Positions 18,796 to 31,100 of a stretch of 64,000 nucleotides of DNA are shown here, piece by piece. The stretch comes from Microthrixaceae bacterium (GTDB taxonomy: Bacteria > Actinomycetota > Acidimicrobiia > Acidimicrobiales > Microtrichaceae). The position numbers and the translations under genes are program-made. Location of the stretch: positions 1-64,000 of the forward strand of contig JAOSKI010000010.1 of assembly GCA_027493675.1 (NCBI GenBank). The letters run 5' to 3'. The notes under the pieces were generated by a model that searched no databases, had not been told where the DNA came from, and saw only the letters and a program-made list of their open reading frames with translations. Numbering within the stretch: position 1 is the stretch's first letter; each line of letters opens with the position of its first letter.

Positions 18796-19468
18796 TCACC
18801 AGGCGCGGGTGACCAGGCGGATGAACAGATACGAGCCGCCGATGAGCGCTATGAGGAACAGGACCGAGCCGGCGAACAGCGCCACGGCCGACAGCGCGAA
18901 CACCTTCAGCGCTGATCGACGGGTGCCTGCACGATCAGCCAGGTCCCGTTCGATGAGACAGAAGGTTCCTGGTGTTGGCCTTGTAGCCGAGATCGAACAC
19001 CGCACCCAGGAACGGGACCATGCCCACCACGGTGTCGATGCCGACGTGGACGAGCATGAGCGTGAGCGTTGGCAACGACACCCCCACGCCCACCCCGGCG
19101 AGCACGACGACCATTGATGCGACCAACCCGGCGGCGTCCCCGATGCCGGGGATGAATCCGACGACACCGTCCAGACCCACGTGCCGGCCACCGCCGACGG
19201 GGATGGAATCGTCCAGCGTCCATGCGAGACCACGGATCCACTCCGGAACAGGTCGGCTGTTGGCCTTGGGTCCACGGTGTGCCGAGCGGATGTCGTCTGC
19301 CATCGCAGCGGTGCCGTCGCGGATCCGACCGATGACCGAAGACAACCGACGGTCCTCGGTCGGTCGGTCCGAACCATCCGGCACGGGATCGGCCTGGATC
19401 ACCCCGAGGTCCACAGGTTCGCCGGCGGGTGCGGATCCGGACTCCCCGGAGTTCGGGTGGGTTGCCAT
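18796..19468 (-). CDS. DUF4112 membrane protein
   Basis: The DUF4112 signature is clear: DGVVGFIPGIGDAAGLVAS (first Gly-Ile-Gly-Asp motif), then VHVGIDTVVGMVPFLGAVFD followed by LGYKANTRNL (second motif and KANxRN). An N-terminal hydrophilic tail of about 75 residues precedes it. After a shift near 18955 the C-terminus reads ERDLADRAGTRRSALKV and a TM (ALFAGSVLFLIALIGGSYLF). The protein is probably a small integral membrane protein; its function is unknown in the family. ATG 19468 is the chosen start. It is divergent from the SDR gene. Confidence 0.8.
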
Positions 19469-19551
19469 CACAACAGTCTCGCCCAGCTTCGGCAGCGCAG
19501 ACGCGCGACACCGCTCCTGGCGGCTCGACGCCGCAGCCTCATAGGATCCTG

Positions 19552-20319
19552 ATGATGGACTTGGGGATCTCAGGGAGACGAGCCGCCGTCGCGGCAGGGA
19601 CCGCAGGACTGGGGCTCGCACTTGCCAAGGCGTTGGCCGAGGCAGGCGCCGCCGTCGCTGTGTGCGGCCGCGACAGCGAGCGCATGTCGGCGGCAGTCGA
19701 TTCGATGACGACGGTCGCCACAGGCTCACCTCCGGTGGGCATGACCGTGGACGTCTCCTCACCGGCGGGCGCAACCTCCTTCGTGGCCGCCGCCACCGAG
19801 GCGCTGGGGGACCGGTCGAGATCCTCGTGTGCAACGGAGGTGGGCCACCTCCGGGTGGGCCATCGGAGACCACGATCGATGCCTACCGCATCGCCCTCGA
19901 GGCGAACTGCCTGGCGTCGATCGCCATGTGCGCGGCAGCGGTGCCTGCCATGGTCGAAGCGAGGTGGGGACGGATCCTGGGGATCACCTCGATCGGCGCA
20001 CGCCAACCCATCAACCTCCTCGCTGCCTCGACCGTGGCCCGCGCCGGGCTGACTGCATACCTGAAGATGCTCGCGGTCCGAGCTCGCTCCGAGCGGCATC
20101 ACGGTCAACAACCTGCAACCGGGCATCCACAACACCGACCGGATCAAAGGGCTGGCCGCTCAACGGACCGACATCCTGTTGGGTGGCATTCCTGCCGGAA
20201 CCTTCGGCGAGGCGGACGACTTCGGGGCGGTGGGTGCTTTTCTGTGCTCCGAGCAGGCGCGGTTCACAACTGGAGTTGGAATGCACATCGATGGCGGCGC
20301 CTACGAGGGGCTGCAGTAG
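19552..20319 (+). CDS. SDR-family oxidoreductase with altered catalytic motif
   Basis: About 255 residues after two shifts (near 19815 and 20085). The Rossmann start is AAVAAGTAGLGLALAKALAE (usual TGxxxGIG), the NNAG position reads VCNGGGPPPGG, and the C-terminus is the normal TTGVGMHIDGGAYEGLQ. The catalytic serine is present (ITSIGARQP), but where YxxxK should follow the sequence is LAASTVARAGLTAYLK, so Tyr and Lys appear to be Ser and Arg. This resembles a divergent FabG-like subgroup. Reductase activity is therefore uncertain. AGGA lies upstream of the tandem ATG ATG. Confidence 0.8.
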
Positions 20320-20355
20320 CTCCCTGCTGCTCGGTCGCCGAGTCGGGCACGGCTC

Positions 20356-22022
<1,667 letters not shown>

Positions 22023-22141
22023 TTGTGATTCCTCACGATCGGATGTGCCGGTTCCGTGCGGGCCGCGCGATCGATGCAGTCTGCAACCACCGGGCGAACG
22101 CTGTTGTGCTCCTCAAGGTAGCCGCCGTCGCATCGCCTGCC

Positions 22142-24040
22142 TCACAGCACCTCGGCTATCGCTCGCGCGAACGCGAGTTGGCCCTCTGGTCTCAGATGGG
22201 TGCCATCTGCCACGAACCAGTCCGGATGGGAGCTCGCCATCGAATACCAGTCGACCAACACGACGTTGTCGTGGCGCTCCGCCACCCTCGCCGTGCGTTC
22301 GTTGGAGATCGCCTCCCACGGCCGCTCGACCTTGGCGTTCACCAGCACCACGAGACGATCACCCAGGGAGTCGACCATGGTCTCGATGCGTTCCTCGGTG
22401 GCCACGCCGTTGTTTCCGACCTGCACCACCGCGGGGCCGGGCATGTTCCCCGATGTGGCGTACCAGGTCGCGGCGTCGGCAAGATCGTCGAACTGCCGCG
22501 ACACCTTGGCATCCACTCGGATGCCGGGCATCACCTGCTGCATCGCCCCAGAAGCTCCCAGCATCACCGAGTCACCCACCGCGACGGCGTTGGTGGAGGT
22601 CACGGTCGGATCGGCACCTGCAGTTGTGGACGTAGTCGAGTCGGTGCCGGCGACTGACGTGGTTGTCGCAGGATCGTCGGACCCGTCGCGGGGAGACGTC
22701 GACGTGGGGGCCACCGCCGTGGTCGTTGTGGTGTCCACCAGCCCCTCTGCGTCGAGACCGTCGAGTCCGATGGCTCCCGCCGCCTCCAACTCCATGCGCT
22801 CACGATCGGGGCTGCTCGACGCCACAACGAGACCGACGGCCACCAACAGCACGACCACGCCCAGCGCGCCCACGCGCACGAGCAGCCATTGATGGAACCG
22901 CGCGCGTTCACCCTCGTCCGGGGCCTGCCATCTCTCCTTGAGCCGACCCAGAGCACCGTGGCGGACGGGTTGCTCCACAAATCGGTACGAGAGCTCCGCC
23001 GCCGCGAGCGTGAGCCCGACACGCAAGGCGAACAACGGCCATCCGGTGAGCGCCACGTCCAGTTCCGGTCGCGTGAACATGAAGATCGGCCAGTGCCACA
23101 GATAGATCGAATACGACCGCACTCCGATCCACACCAGCGGTGGCAGCGCGAGGACCTTCGAGAGGCTCGCCGACGGATGCACAAGCACCGCGATGAGCAC
23201 CACGCAGACCAGGTCCAGCAACAGGAACCCTCCGCGGTACACGAACGGGTCGAACTCGTTCACACGGGCGAAGAACCAGGCCAGGAGCAGCATCGAACCG
23301 ATGCCCGCGGCGTTCAACACAGGGCCGGCCGCCTTCGATGCGGTGCCGCGTGAACGCCAGGGCGTCCACACCACCGCCAGCATCGCTCCCAGCAACAGGC
23401 CCGAGAGGCGGGTGTCGGTCCCGTAGTAGACCCGAGACGGGTCGGTGGACGGTTCGTAGAGCACGGCCATCCACACCGCTGAGCCCAGGGCGACCGCCAC
23501 AAGGACGTTTCGGGTGCCGTCGCGCCCAGCGCGTGCCAACAGCCACACGAACAGGGCCGGGAACAGGATGTAGAATTGCTCCTCCACCGCCAGCGACCAC
23601 AGGTGGCGCAACACGGGAGGGCGACCCGCTTGGGCGAAGTACGACTCGTCAAGGAAGATCTGCCACCAGTTGCTCACGTAGAACAGCGCTGCGAGGACGT
23701 CACCGCCCAGTCGACCCGCGGCGTCGCGGTAGAAGACCAGGGTGACCGCCGGCACCACCAACAACAACACGTACAGAGCCGGTAGCAGGCGGCGTGCTCG
23801 ACGGGTCCAGAACCCCCGCAGCGAGACCGACCCGGTGTGATGACGTTCCTCCACCAGCAGCGCGGTGATGAGGAAGCCCGACACGACGAAGAACACCTCG
23901 ACACCCAGGAAGCCACCTGGAATCCAAGCCAGGTCCATGTGGTAGAGCAACACCGCCGCGACCGAGATCGCGCGCAGGCCGTCCAGGGACGGCTGATAGC
24001 CGAGCTTTGTGCCCGCGCGCGTATGGGAGGTGACCACCAC
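22142..24040 (-). CDS. Acyltransferase-3 (OafA/YrhL-like) with SGNH domain, intact
   Basis: This is an uninterrupted 632-residue protein. The acyltransferase-3 domain has YQPSLDGLRAISVAAVLLYH (catalytic His), FGV-type motif GGFLGVEVFFVVSGFLITAL, RRARRLLPALY, LRHLWSLAVEEQFYILFPAL and SYSIYLWHWPIFMF, with about ten TMs. After TM 11 (VRVGALGVVVLLVAVGLVVA) comes a Thr/Ser-rich linker (VDTTTTTAVAPTSTSP), then an SGNH domain with AVAVGDSVMLGASGA and ADGTHLRPEGQ. This architecture O-acetylates or acylates surface glycans. GTG 24040 is the likely start. It runs in the same direction as eno but is separate. Confidence 0.92.
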   Translation of the reverse strand: MVVTSHTRAGTKLGYQPSLDGLRAISVAAVLLYHMDLAWIPGGFLGVEVFFVVSGFLITALLVEERHHTGSVSLRGFWTRRARRLLPALYVLLLVVPAVTLVFYRDAAGRLGGDVLAALFYVSNWWQIFLDESYFAQAGRPPVLRHLWSLAVEEQFYILFPALFVWLLARAGRDGTRNVLVAVALGSAVWMAVLYEPSTDPSRVYYGTDTRLSGLLLGAMLAVVWTPWRSRGTASKAAGPVLNAAGIGSMLLLAWFFARVNEFDPFVYRGGFLLLDLVCVVLIAVLVHPSASLSKVLALPPLVWIGVRSYSIYLWHWPIFMFTRPELDVALTGWPLFALRVGLTLAAAELSYRFVEQPVRHGALGRLKERWQAPDEGERARFHQWLLVRVGALGVVVLLVAVGLVVASSSPDRERMELEAAGAIGLDGLDAEGLVDTTTTTAVAPTSTSPRDGSDDPATTTSVAGTDSTTSTTAGADPTVTSTNAVAVGDSVMLGASGAMQQVMPGIRVDAKVSRQFDDLADAATWYATSGNMPGPAVVQVGNNGVATEERIETMVDSLGDRLVVLVNAKVERPWEAISNERTARVAERHDNVVLVDWYSMASSHPDWFVADGTHLRPEGQLAFARAIAEVL

Positions 24041-24189
24041 TCCATTCTGGTCAACTCTCCCACCGGATGGGTGTACCCGGAATTGCTGCCTGCGTACGCC
24101 TCAGGGCCTTTACGCGACAGGGCTCACCCAGTACTGTGGCGTTGGGCGAATCCACGGTGTCAGGACATCGTGGAGGAAGGGGCAACGTG

Positions 24190-25734
24190 ATGGAACCAGG
24201 CTCACATTCGCGAGCGCTCGCAAGGATCGGGGCCACCCGCCGGAGACTGCCGCGGTTGGCCGCGGCAACGGTGGTTTTGGCGCTGTTCGCCACAAGCTGC
24301 GTCGCACCACCCGAGACACCGGACGGATACCAGCTGTCATCTCGGTTGGTCACCGGAGGCATCCAACTGAACTGGACCGATCCAGGATCCTCCCCGGCCG
24401 GATTCGACCTGGAGGTCATGAGGGTGAGGCCCGACGGCGGGCCCTGGGAACCGCTCGGGCACTCCACGACCAACTCGTTCACCGACACCGACGCGGTCAA
24501 CCGCACGACCTACCTGTACAGGGTCCGCTCCGCTGCCGGGTCCGGTCAGGCCGCGGGTACGTGGAGCAAGCCCGTGCGGACGACCTACGTCGAGTTGGTG
24601 TTGCCCGTCGTTAGGATCGACACCGCCGGCGGTGCCCCTATCGTCTCGAAGGACGACTACCTGAATGCGCAGCTCGCGATCGACCCCAACGGGAGCGGCC
24701 ACCCGGCGTTCAACGCGTCGATGAGGGTGAAGGGTCGCGGGAACACCACCTGGGCCTTCCCCAAGAAGCCCTACAAGATCAAGCTCGATTCGAAGGCGAG
24801 CATCTTCGGGATGCCCAAGGCGAAGGACTGGGTCCTTCTCGCCAACTACAACGACCGGTCCCAATTGCGAACATGGACCGCACAGAGCATGGGTGACCTA
24901 ACGAGCCTCGCGTGGACCCCGTCGTCGGTGCACGTGGAACTGGTCCTCAACGGCAAGTACGTGGGTGTCTACCAGCTGACCGAACAGGTCGAGGTGGACT
25001 CCAACCGGGTCGACATCACCGAAATGGAACCCGAGGACACTACCGGCGAGGCCGTCACCGGCGGTTACCTGCTCGAGATCGACGAACGTCTTGAGGAGAA
25101 CAGCGAGCCGGGTTTCCGGACCACGCGCCGCAAGCCGATCGTGATCAAGGATCCGGAACCGGCGAACGCTGCGCAGTTCAACTACATCCGACAGTACGTA
25201 CAGGACTTCGAGAACGCGCTCTTCGGACCACAGCGATCCGATCCCGATACCGGCTACCAGGCTTACCTCGACCTCGACTCCTACGTCGACTGGTACATCG
25301 TCGAGGAACTGCTGAAGAACCAGGACGCGAACTTCTCCAGCGCCTACATCCACAAGGAGCGCTCGGAGAAGCTCCGCTTCGGCCCGCTGTGGGACTTCGA
25401 CCTCTCGATGGGCACCACGAAGGGGATCGTTCCGACGGATCCCGAGCAATGGTGGGTGAACCAACCGAACGTGCCCTGGACGAACCAGATCGGCGCCGAC
25501 CCGGCGTTCCACACCCGGTTGAACCAACGATGGGACGCGATCAAGTCGGATGTGGATCAACTACCGCAGCAGATCATCGACCTCGGGACGACTCTCGAGG
25601 AAGCCGTTGCGAACGATGCCGCCCAGTGGGACTACACCGTGGAGACCAACGACACTGCAGCGTTCCTGGCCGATTGGCTCACCACGCGCACGGCATGGTT
25701 CGACACGCAGATCGACGCCCTCGTGGCTCCCTGA
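24190..25734 (+). CDS. CotH-family protein kinase-like lipoprotein with FnIII domain
   Basis: This is an intact 514-residue secreted protein. A twin-basic signal segment (RRRLPRLAAATVVLALFATS) ends at a cysteine, so it is probably a lipoprotein, though the lipobox (ATSC) is atypical. A fibronectin-III-like domain (about residues 40-130; GIQLNWTDPGSS; YLYRVRSAAGSGQAAGTW) precedes the CotH domain. CotH landmarks are MRVKGRGNTTWAFPKKPYKI, KDWVLLANYNDRSQLRTW, GVYQLTEQVEVDSNRVDI, SYVDWYIVEELLKNQDANFS and FGPLWDFDLSMG (metal-binding DFD). CotH proteins are atypical kinases in spore-forming bacteria; a cell-envelope role is likely here. AGGAAGG lies 10 bases before ATG 24190. Confidence 0.92.
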   Translation: MEPGSHSRALARIGATRRRLPRLAAATVVLALFATSCVAPPETPDGYQLSSRLVTGGIQLNWTDPGSSPAGFDLEVMRVRPDGGPWEPLGHSTTNSFTDTDAVNRTTYLYRVRSAAGSGQAAGTWSKPVRTTYVELVLPVVRIDTAGGAPIVSKDDYLNAQLAIDPNGSGHPAFNASMRVKGRGNTTWAFPKKPYKIKLDSKASIFGMPKAKDWVLLANYNDRSQLRTWTAQSMGDLTSLAWTPSSVHVELVLNGKYVGVYQLTEQVEVDSNRVDITEMEPEDTTGEAVTGGYLLEIDERLEENSEPGFRTTRRKPIVIKDPEPANAAQFNYIRQYVQDFENALFGPQRSDPDTGYQAYLDLDSYVDWYIVEELLKNQDANFSSAYIHKERSEKLRFGPLWDFDLSMGTTKGIVPTDPEQWWVNQPNVPWTNQIGADPAFHTRLNQRWDAIKSDVDQLPQQIIDLGTTLEEAVANDAAQWDYTVETNDTAAFLADWLTTRTAWFDTQIDALVAP

Positions 25735-25769
25735 CCCGACCCTCCGACGCCCTCGACCGTCACCGGGGA

Positions 25770-27074
25770 TCAGCCGGCTTCGGAGTGGGTGACCGGCTCC
25801 TCGCCCATCCACTCGCGCAAGGTGTTCTTCAACTTGGCCTGCTGGATGAAGATGTCGTGCTCGGGTGGTTCGGAGCCGTCGGTGTGCGGTGACTTCCAGT
25901 AGAAGCTGAGCCACTCCTGGTTGCCGGACTGCCCGGCCCGTTGCGCAAGGTCCAGGAACAGCGCCAGGTCCAACACGATCGGGGCGGCCAGGATCGAGTC
26001 GCGGCACAGGAAGTCGACCTTGATCTGCATCGGGTAGCCCATCCACCCGAAGATGTCGATGGCATCCCACCCCTCCTTGTTGTCACCTCGCGGCGGGTAG
26101 TAGTTGATCCGCACGACGTGGTCCAGGTTGCCGTACAGCTCCGGATACACCTCGGGTTGCAGGATCGTGTCCAACACCCCGAGCTTGGACACCTCCTTGG
26201 TCTTGAAGTTCTCCGGGTCGTCGAGCACCTCGCCGTCACGGTTGCCGAGGATGTTGGTGGAATACCAGCCGCGCATGCCCAGCATCCGCGACTTGAACCC
26301 CGGAGCGAGGATCGTCTTCATGAGGGTCTGACCCGTCTTGAAGTCCTTGCCGGTGTAAGGCACACCGTGGCGGTCCGCCAACTCCGGCCATGCACGGCAG
26401 ATCCGCCGACAGGTTGGGTGCGCCGTTGGCGAAGGGAACGCCGCTCACGAGGGCCGCATAGGTGTACAGCTCGCTGGGTGCGATGTTCTCGTCGTTGGCG
26501 CGCATTCCGGCCTCGAAGGACTCGACGGTGTCGTGCACCGCGGAGGGCTCCTGGTAGGCCTCGGTGGAACCGCACCACACCATCACCAGGCGATCGCAGC
26601 CGTTCTCGGTGCGGAACCGCTCGATGTCGGCGATCAACTGCTCGGCGAGGTCGAAGTACGTCTCGCCGGTCTTCACCCGCACCCCGTCCAGGCGCTTCAC
26701 CCAACGCTGGTCGAACACCGCCGGCATGGCGACCACGCCTTCGAGCTCCGAGGAGATCGGCGCCAGATCGTGTTCCTCCAGGACCCCCGCGGTGCGCGCT
26801 GCTTCGAGGGCGTTGGGGAGATCGGATCCCACCCGCCGAACACGAGGTCCTCCAACTCGGCGAGCGGAACGAACTCCCTGATCATCGGATTGCGTCCCTC
26901 CTCACGACGTCCGAGGCGTATGTGTGCCATCTGGGTGAGCGATCCGACTGGCACCGCAAGTCCCTTGCGCACGGCGATCACTCCCGCGTACGCCGTCGAG
27001 GCGACCGCGCCCATCCCAGGAGTGAGGATGCCAAGACGGCCGGTTGCAGGAGCGATCTCGAGGGGTTCTGCCAT
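25770..27074 (-). CDS. ino1: Inositol-3-phosphate synthase (long form)
   Basis: This enzyme converts glucose 6-phosphate to inositol 3-phosphate, feeding phosphatidylinositol and mycothiol-type pathways. Three frames join (shifts near 26830 and 26390). They give RLGILTPGMGAVASTAYAGV (NAD site), YTGKDFKTGQTLMKTILAPG (active-site Lys segment), GWYSTNILGNRDGEVLDDPE, NFKTKEVSK and GYPMQIKVDFLCRDSILAAP. The total of about 434 residues is longer than the mycobacterial type (about 365) and resembles the long bacterial form. Start ATG 27074. It is followed by the SurA-like lipoprotein and mfd on the same strand. Confidence 0.92.
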
Positions 27075-27083
27075 GGGTGCAGA

Positions 27084-28106
27084 CTATTGCCCGGGGGGCA
27101 CTTCGGGGGCCTGCGGACGTGACACCCTCGCGACCAGGGAAGGCGGGCTCTGCTGACCCGTCGAGGGATCCATCTGGCCCTGTACGAGCTCCAGCTCGAC
27201 CGGACCGCCGTAGCGCGGGTTCACCACTGCGTTGCGGGCCGTGTGCACCGCCAGCATCGAGGCGGCCACGACTGCGCCCATCTCCTCACCCGCCTCCCTC
27301 GAAGCTCTGGACTCCACGCTCGGTGACGGTGAAGATGACCACCAGCGGTTGGTTGACCCCTGTCACCTCCACCGGGCCGACGACCTCGTCGAGGGGGCAT
27401 CGGCGACCTCGGTCGCGAGGTCACCGGGAAGGGTCGCGAGATCGGCGCCGGTGGCGCACTGGACCTCGGAGTCCACGGCAAGTTGCATGTCGGGGACCTC
27501 GTCGGGCACCTGGGCCAGCGGTGTGCCGGATTCGATCGCGTCCAGCGCTTCCTCGGCAGCCTCCGGCGGGCCACCGATCATGGTCACGCAGCTGCGCTCC
27601 CAGCGACCCGACTCCTCGAGGGCGTCGTAGACGAACCGCAGATCGGAGTCGGTGGGCGTTCCGTAGCCCTGGCCGGCCTCGCCGAGGGCCTTGTCCGCCG
27701 CCAGGAAGCGCGAGAGCACGTCTTTGGCCTCTTCACTGAGGTCGTCGACACCGAACTGATATCCCTGTGCCTTCAGGCCCTCGATGGTCTCCGCCACAGC
27801 AGAGTCGTCGGGTTCGACATCGAGGTCCTGCTCCCGGGCCGCCGATGCCAGCGCCTCGCCCTGGAGCAGGAAGTCGAGCACGGAACGGGCTGTCGCTCCG
27901 GCAACCACGGCGTCGCTGTCGGAGACCTGGAAGCCGAGCAGGGCGGCGAACGCCTCGTCGGTGGCGAGCGCGTCGACCGTCGACGTCGAGACCGAGCGCC
28001 CGTCGAGGCTTGCCGCCTCCTCGGGTGCGGCGACGCCGCATGCGCCGGCCACAAGCGAGACGACGCCCACGGATGCGACCAGGGCGGCCCGTAGGTTGAC
28101 CTTCAT
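27084..28106 (-). CDS. Secreted SurA/PpiC-like lipoprotein, chaperone-type
   Basis: About 340 residues with a signal sequence ending in a cysteine (LRAALVASVGVVSLVAGACG). A helical N-domain follows (LDFLLQGEALASAAREQDLD; VAETIEGLKAQGYQF; DDLSEEAKDVLSRFLAADKA). It resembles the SurA_N-type chaperone helices that accompany peptidyl-prolyl isomerases, but I see no clear parvulin catalytic core. Frame breaks at about 27395 and 27300. The C-terminus is PVELELVQGQMDPSTGQQSP to PPGQ. It sits between mfd and ino1, where mycobacteria carry other lipoproteins. It would act at the outer face of the membrane; the client is unknown. Confidence 0.65.
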
Positions 28107-28145
28107 TCCCGTGATGCTAGGTGGCATTTCCGTGATGCTAGGTGG
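28104..28145. repeat. Tandem 21-bp duplication at a gene start
   Basis: Two adjacent copies of a 21-base unit, 28104-28124 and 28125-28145, differ at one position (CATTCCCGTGATG.. versus CATTTCCGTGATG..). The first copy contains the start codon of the SurA-like gene on the minus strand, so the duplication adds seven in-frame codons upstream (PPSITEM, PPSITGM) and gives two candidate starts. It may be a replication slippage event. Confidence 0.7.
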
Positions 28146-28184
28146 CGGGTGCCGGGTCGGGCACAAGTTGACCCAACGCCTCGA

Positions 28185-31100
28185 CTATCCACTCGGCCGG
28201 TTGGCGCCGCCGTCGATCCGGAGTTGGAGCTCACGCTGGGCTTCCTTGTACACCGATCCCCGGTACAGCCGCTCCAGGCGCATCTGCTTGGACTGCGCCA
28301 GTCGGACCGGGTGGATCTTCGCGACCAGGCCACCACCGGAGAGGGCACCGGCCTTGGACACGACCACTTCGGTGATCCCGCAGCGCACGCACTCGGCACG
28401 CACCCTGGCAACCGCCAGCAGGTTCGCAGCGGTGTCGGGCACAGGACCGAAGCGGTCCACCCATTCGGCCTCGATCGCATCGACCTCCGTAGCGGTCCTC
28501 ACCGACGCGAGGCGCCGGTAGGCGTCCAGGCGCAGGTCGTCGCGCTCCACGTAGTCGGGCGGGAGGTGGGCGGCCACGGGGATCTCCACGGTGACGGCGA
28601 CGGCCTCCTCGGCCTCGGCCGGTGAGTCCCTGCTCAGCTCCGAGATGGCCTCGTTGACCATCTGGACGTAGAGGTCGTATCCGACCGCGGCCACATGACC
28701 GCTCTGGCCGGTTCCCAACAGGTTCCCCGCACCACGGATCTCGAGGTCGCGCATGGCGATGCGGAAGCCCGAGCCCAACTCGGTGGCCTCACCGATCGTC
28801 TTGAGGCGTTCGTAGGCCTCCTCGGAGAGCTGACGGTCCTTGGGGAAGAACAGGTACGCGTAGGCCCGCTGGCCGGAACGACCCACCCTGCCACGGAGCT
28901 GGTGCAACTGACCCAGGCCCAGCATGTCGGCGCGCTCCACCACGAGGGTGTTGACGGTCGGGATGTCGATGCCCGATTCGATGATCGTGGTGCACACGAG
29001 CACGTCGTAACGGCCTTCCCAGAAGTCCACGACCACCCGTTCGAGGGTGCCTTCGTCCATCTGGCCGTGAGCGACCGCGACCCTGGCCTCGGGGACCAGG
29101 TCGCGGATGCGCTCTGCACGGTGCTCGATGTCGCGCACGCGGTTGTGCACGTAGAAGACCTGGCCCTCACGCAGCAGCTCGCGGCGGATCGCCTCGGCCA
29201 CAGGGCGCTCGTCGAACTCGCCGACGTAGGTGAGGATCGGGCGACGCGCAGCGGGCGCCGTGTCGAGCAGGGACAGGTCCCTGATGCCCGTGAGGCTCAT
29301 CTCCAGGGTGCGCGGGATCGGCGTGGCGGTGAGCGTGAGCACGTCCACACCCGTCCGCAGGGCCTTGATCGCCTCCTTGTGCGACACCCCGAAGCGCTGC
29401 TCCTCGTCGACCACGAGCAACCCGAGGTCCTTGAACTCGATGTCGGCGGACAGGAGCCGGTGGGTGCCGATGACGAGGTCGACCGAACCGTCGGTGATCC
29501 CTTCGATCACCTTGCGGGCCTGTGCATCGCTGAGGAAGCGACTCAGCACCTCCACCCGCAGCGGGTAGCCCTCGAAGCGGTCGCTGAAGGTGGCGTGGTG
29601 CTGCTGGGCGAGAAGCGTCGTGGGGACCAGCACCGCGACCTGCTTGCCCGACTGGATCGCCTTGAAGGCGGCACGCACGGCAACCTCGGTCTTGCCGAAG
29701 CCCACGTCGCCGCACACGAGCCGGTCCATGGGTGCATCGGCTTCCATGTCCGCCTTCACGTCCCTGATCGCGGTGAGCTGATCGGGCGTCTCCTGATAGG
29801 GGAAGGATGCCTCCATCTCCACCTGCCACGGCGTGTCGGGCTCGTACGCGTGCCCGGTGGCGCTGTGACGCTGCTGGTAGAGCACCACGAGCTCCTGGGC
29901 GATCTCCGCCACCGCCGAGCGCACCTTGGCCTTGGTGCGCGCGAAGTCGGCACCGCCCATCCTGTTGAGCGTCGGGGTGTCCCCACCGGAGTAGAGCCGC
30001 ACCGAGTCGATCTGCTCGGAGGGCACGTACAGCTTGTCGTCACCCCGGTACTCGAGCAGCAGGTAGTCACGTTCGGCACCGTGCATCGTGCGGGTGACCA
30101 TGCCCGCGAACTGCGCGACCCCGTGGTGCTCGTGAACCACATAGCCGCCCACCGTGAGGTCCTCGAAGAACTGCTGGGCATCGCGCCTGCGGGCACGTGT
30201 CGGTCGGTGGGTACGTCGCCGCCCGGTCAGGTCGGCCTCGGAGAGAAGCGCCAGCTGCGCCCCCGGCAGCACACAACCCGAGTCGAGCCCCGAGTCCACG
30301 ACCCAGCCGCCGGCATCACGCATCCGGGCCGATCCACCTTCGGCGACCGAGAACGACAGGCCCCGATCTCCGAGCGCCCGCCTCATCCGCTCCAGCGATG
30401 CAGCGCCCTCGGCACAGACCACGACCCGTGACCCGGTTGCGAGCAGGCTGGACACGTCGGCCACCACCGCCTCGGCGTCGCCCACGGCCCGCGGCCAGCT
30501 GCGGGCCTCCACGGTCGCAGCGTCCGGCGAGTCCGCCACCGATGCAACCGACAGGTGGTGCGCCGAGGTGTGGGCCAGGAGCCGGTCGAAGGGCAGGTGG
30601 ATCCGCGGCAGCGATGCATCCTCTGCCAGCCCCCCAGGTGCGCGACAACGACTCGGCGAGGCTCGCCTCCTCATCGATGATGTCGGCGGCACGGTCACGG
30701 ATGCGCCGCGGATCGACCGACACGATGAGGCTGTCGTCGGGGACGAGGTCGTAGAGCACGTGCTCACGGTCCGCCAGCCACGCCGACCAGGCCTCCATCC
30801 CGTCGAAGGTCTCGCCGTCCGCGATGCGCTGCCACTGCTCACGACCCCACGCCTCGGTGCCGATGAGCTTCTCGGCACGCCGGCGCACCTCGTCGGTGGG
30901 CCGCAGCTCACGGGCCGGGAAGATCCGCAGCCCCTCCAGAGCGTCGGTGGAGCGTTGGTCCGCCACCGAGAAGTTGGTGAGACGGTCCACCTCGTCGCCC
31001 CAGAGGTCGATCCGCACAGGATGGTCGGAGGCCGCCGGGAACACGTCCACGATCGATCCGCGCACCGCGACCTCGCCGCGGTGCTCCACCTGGTACTCAC

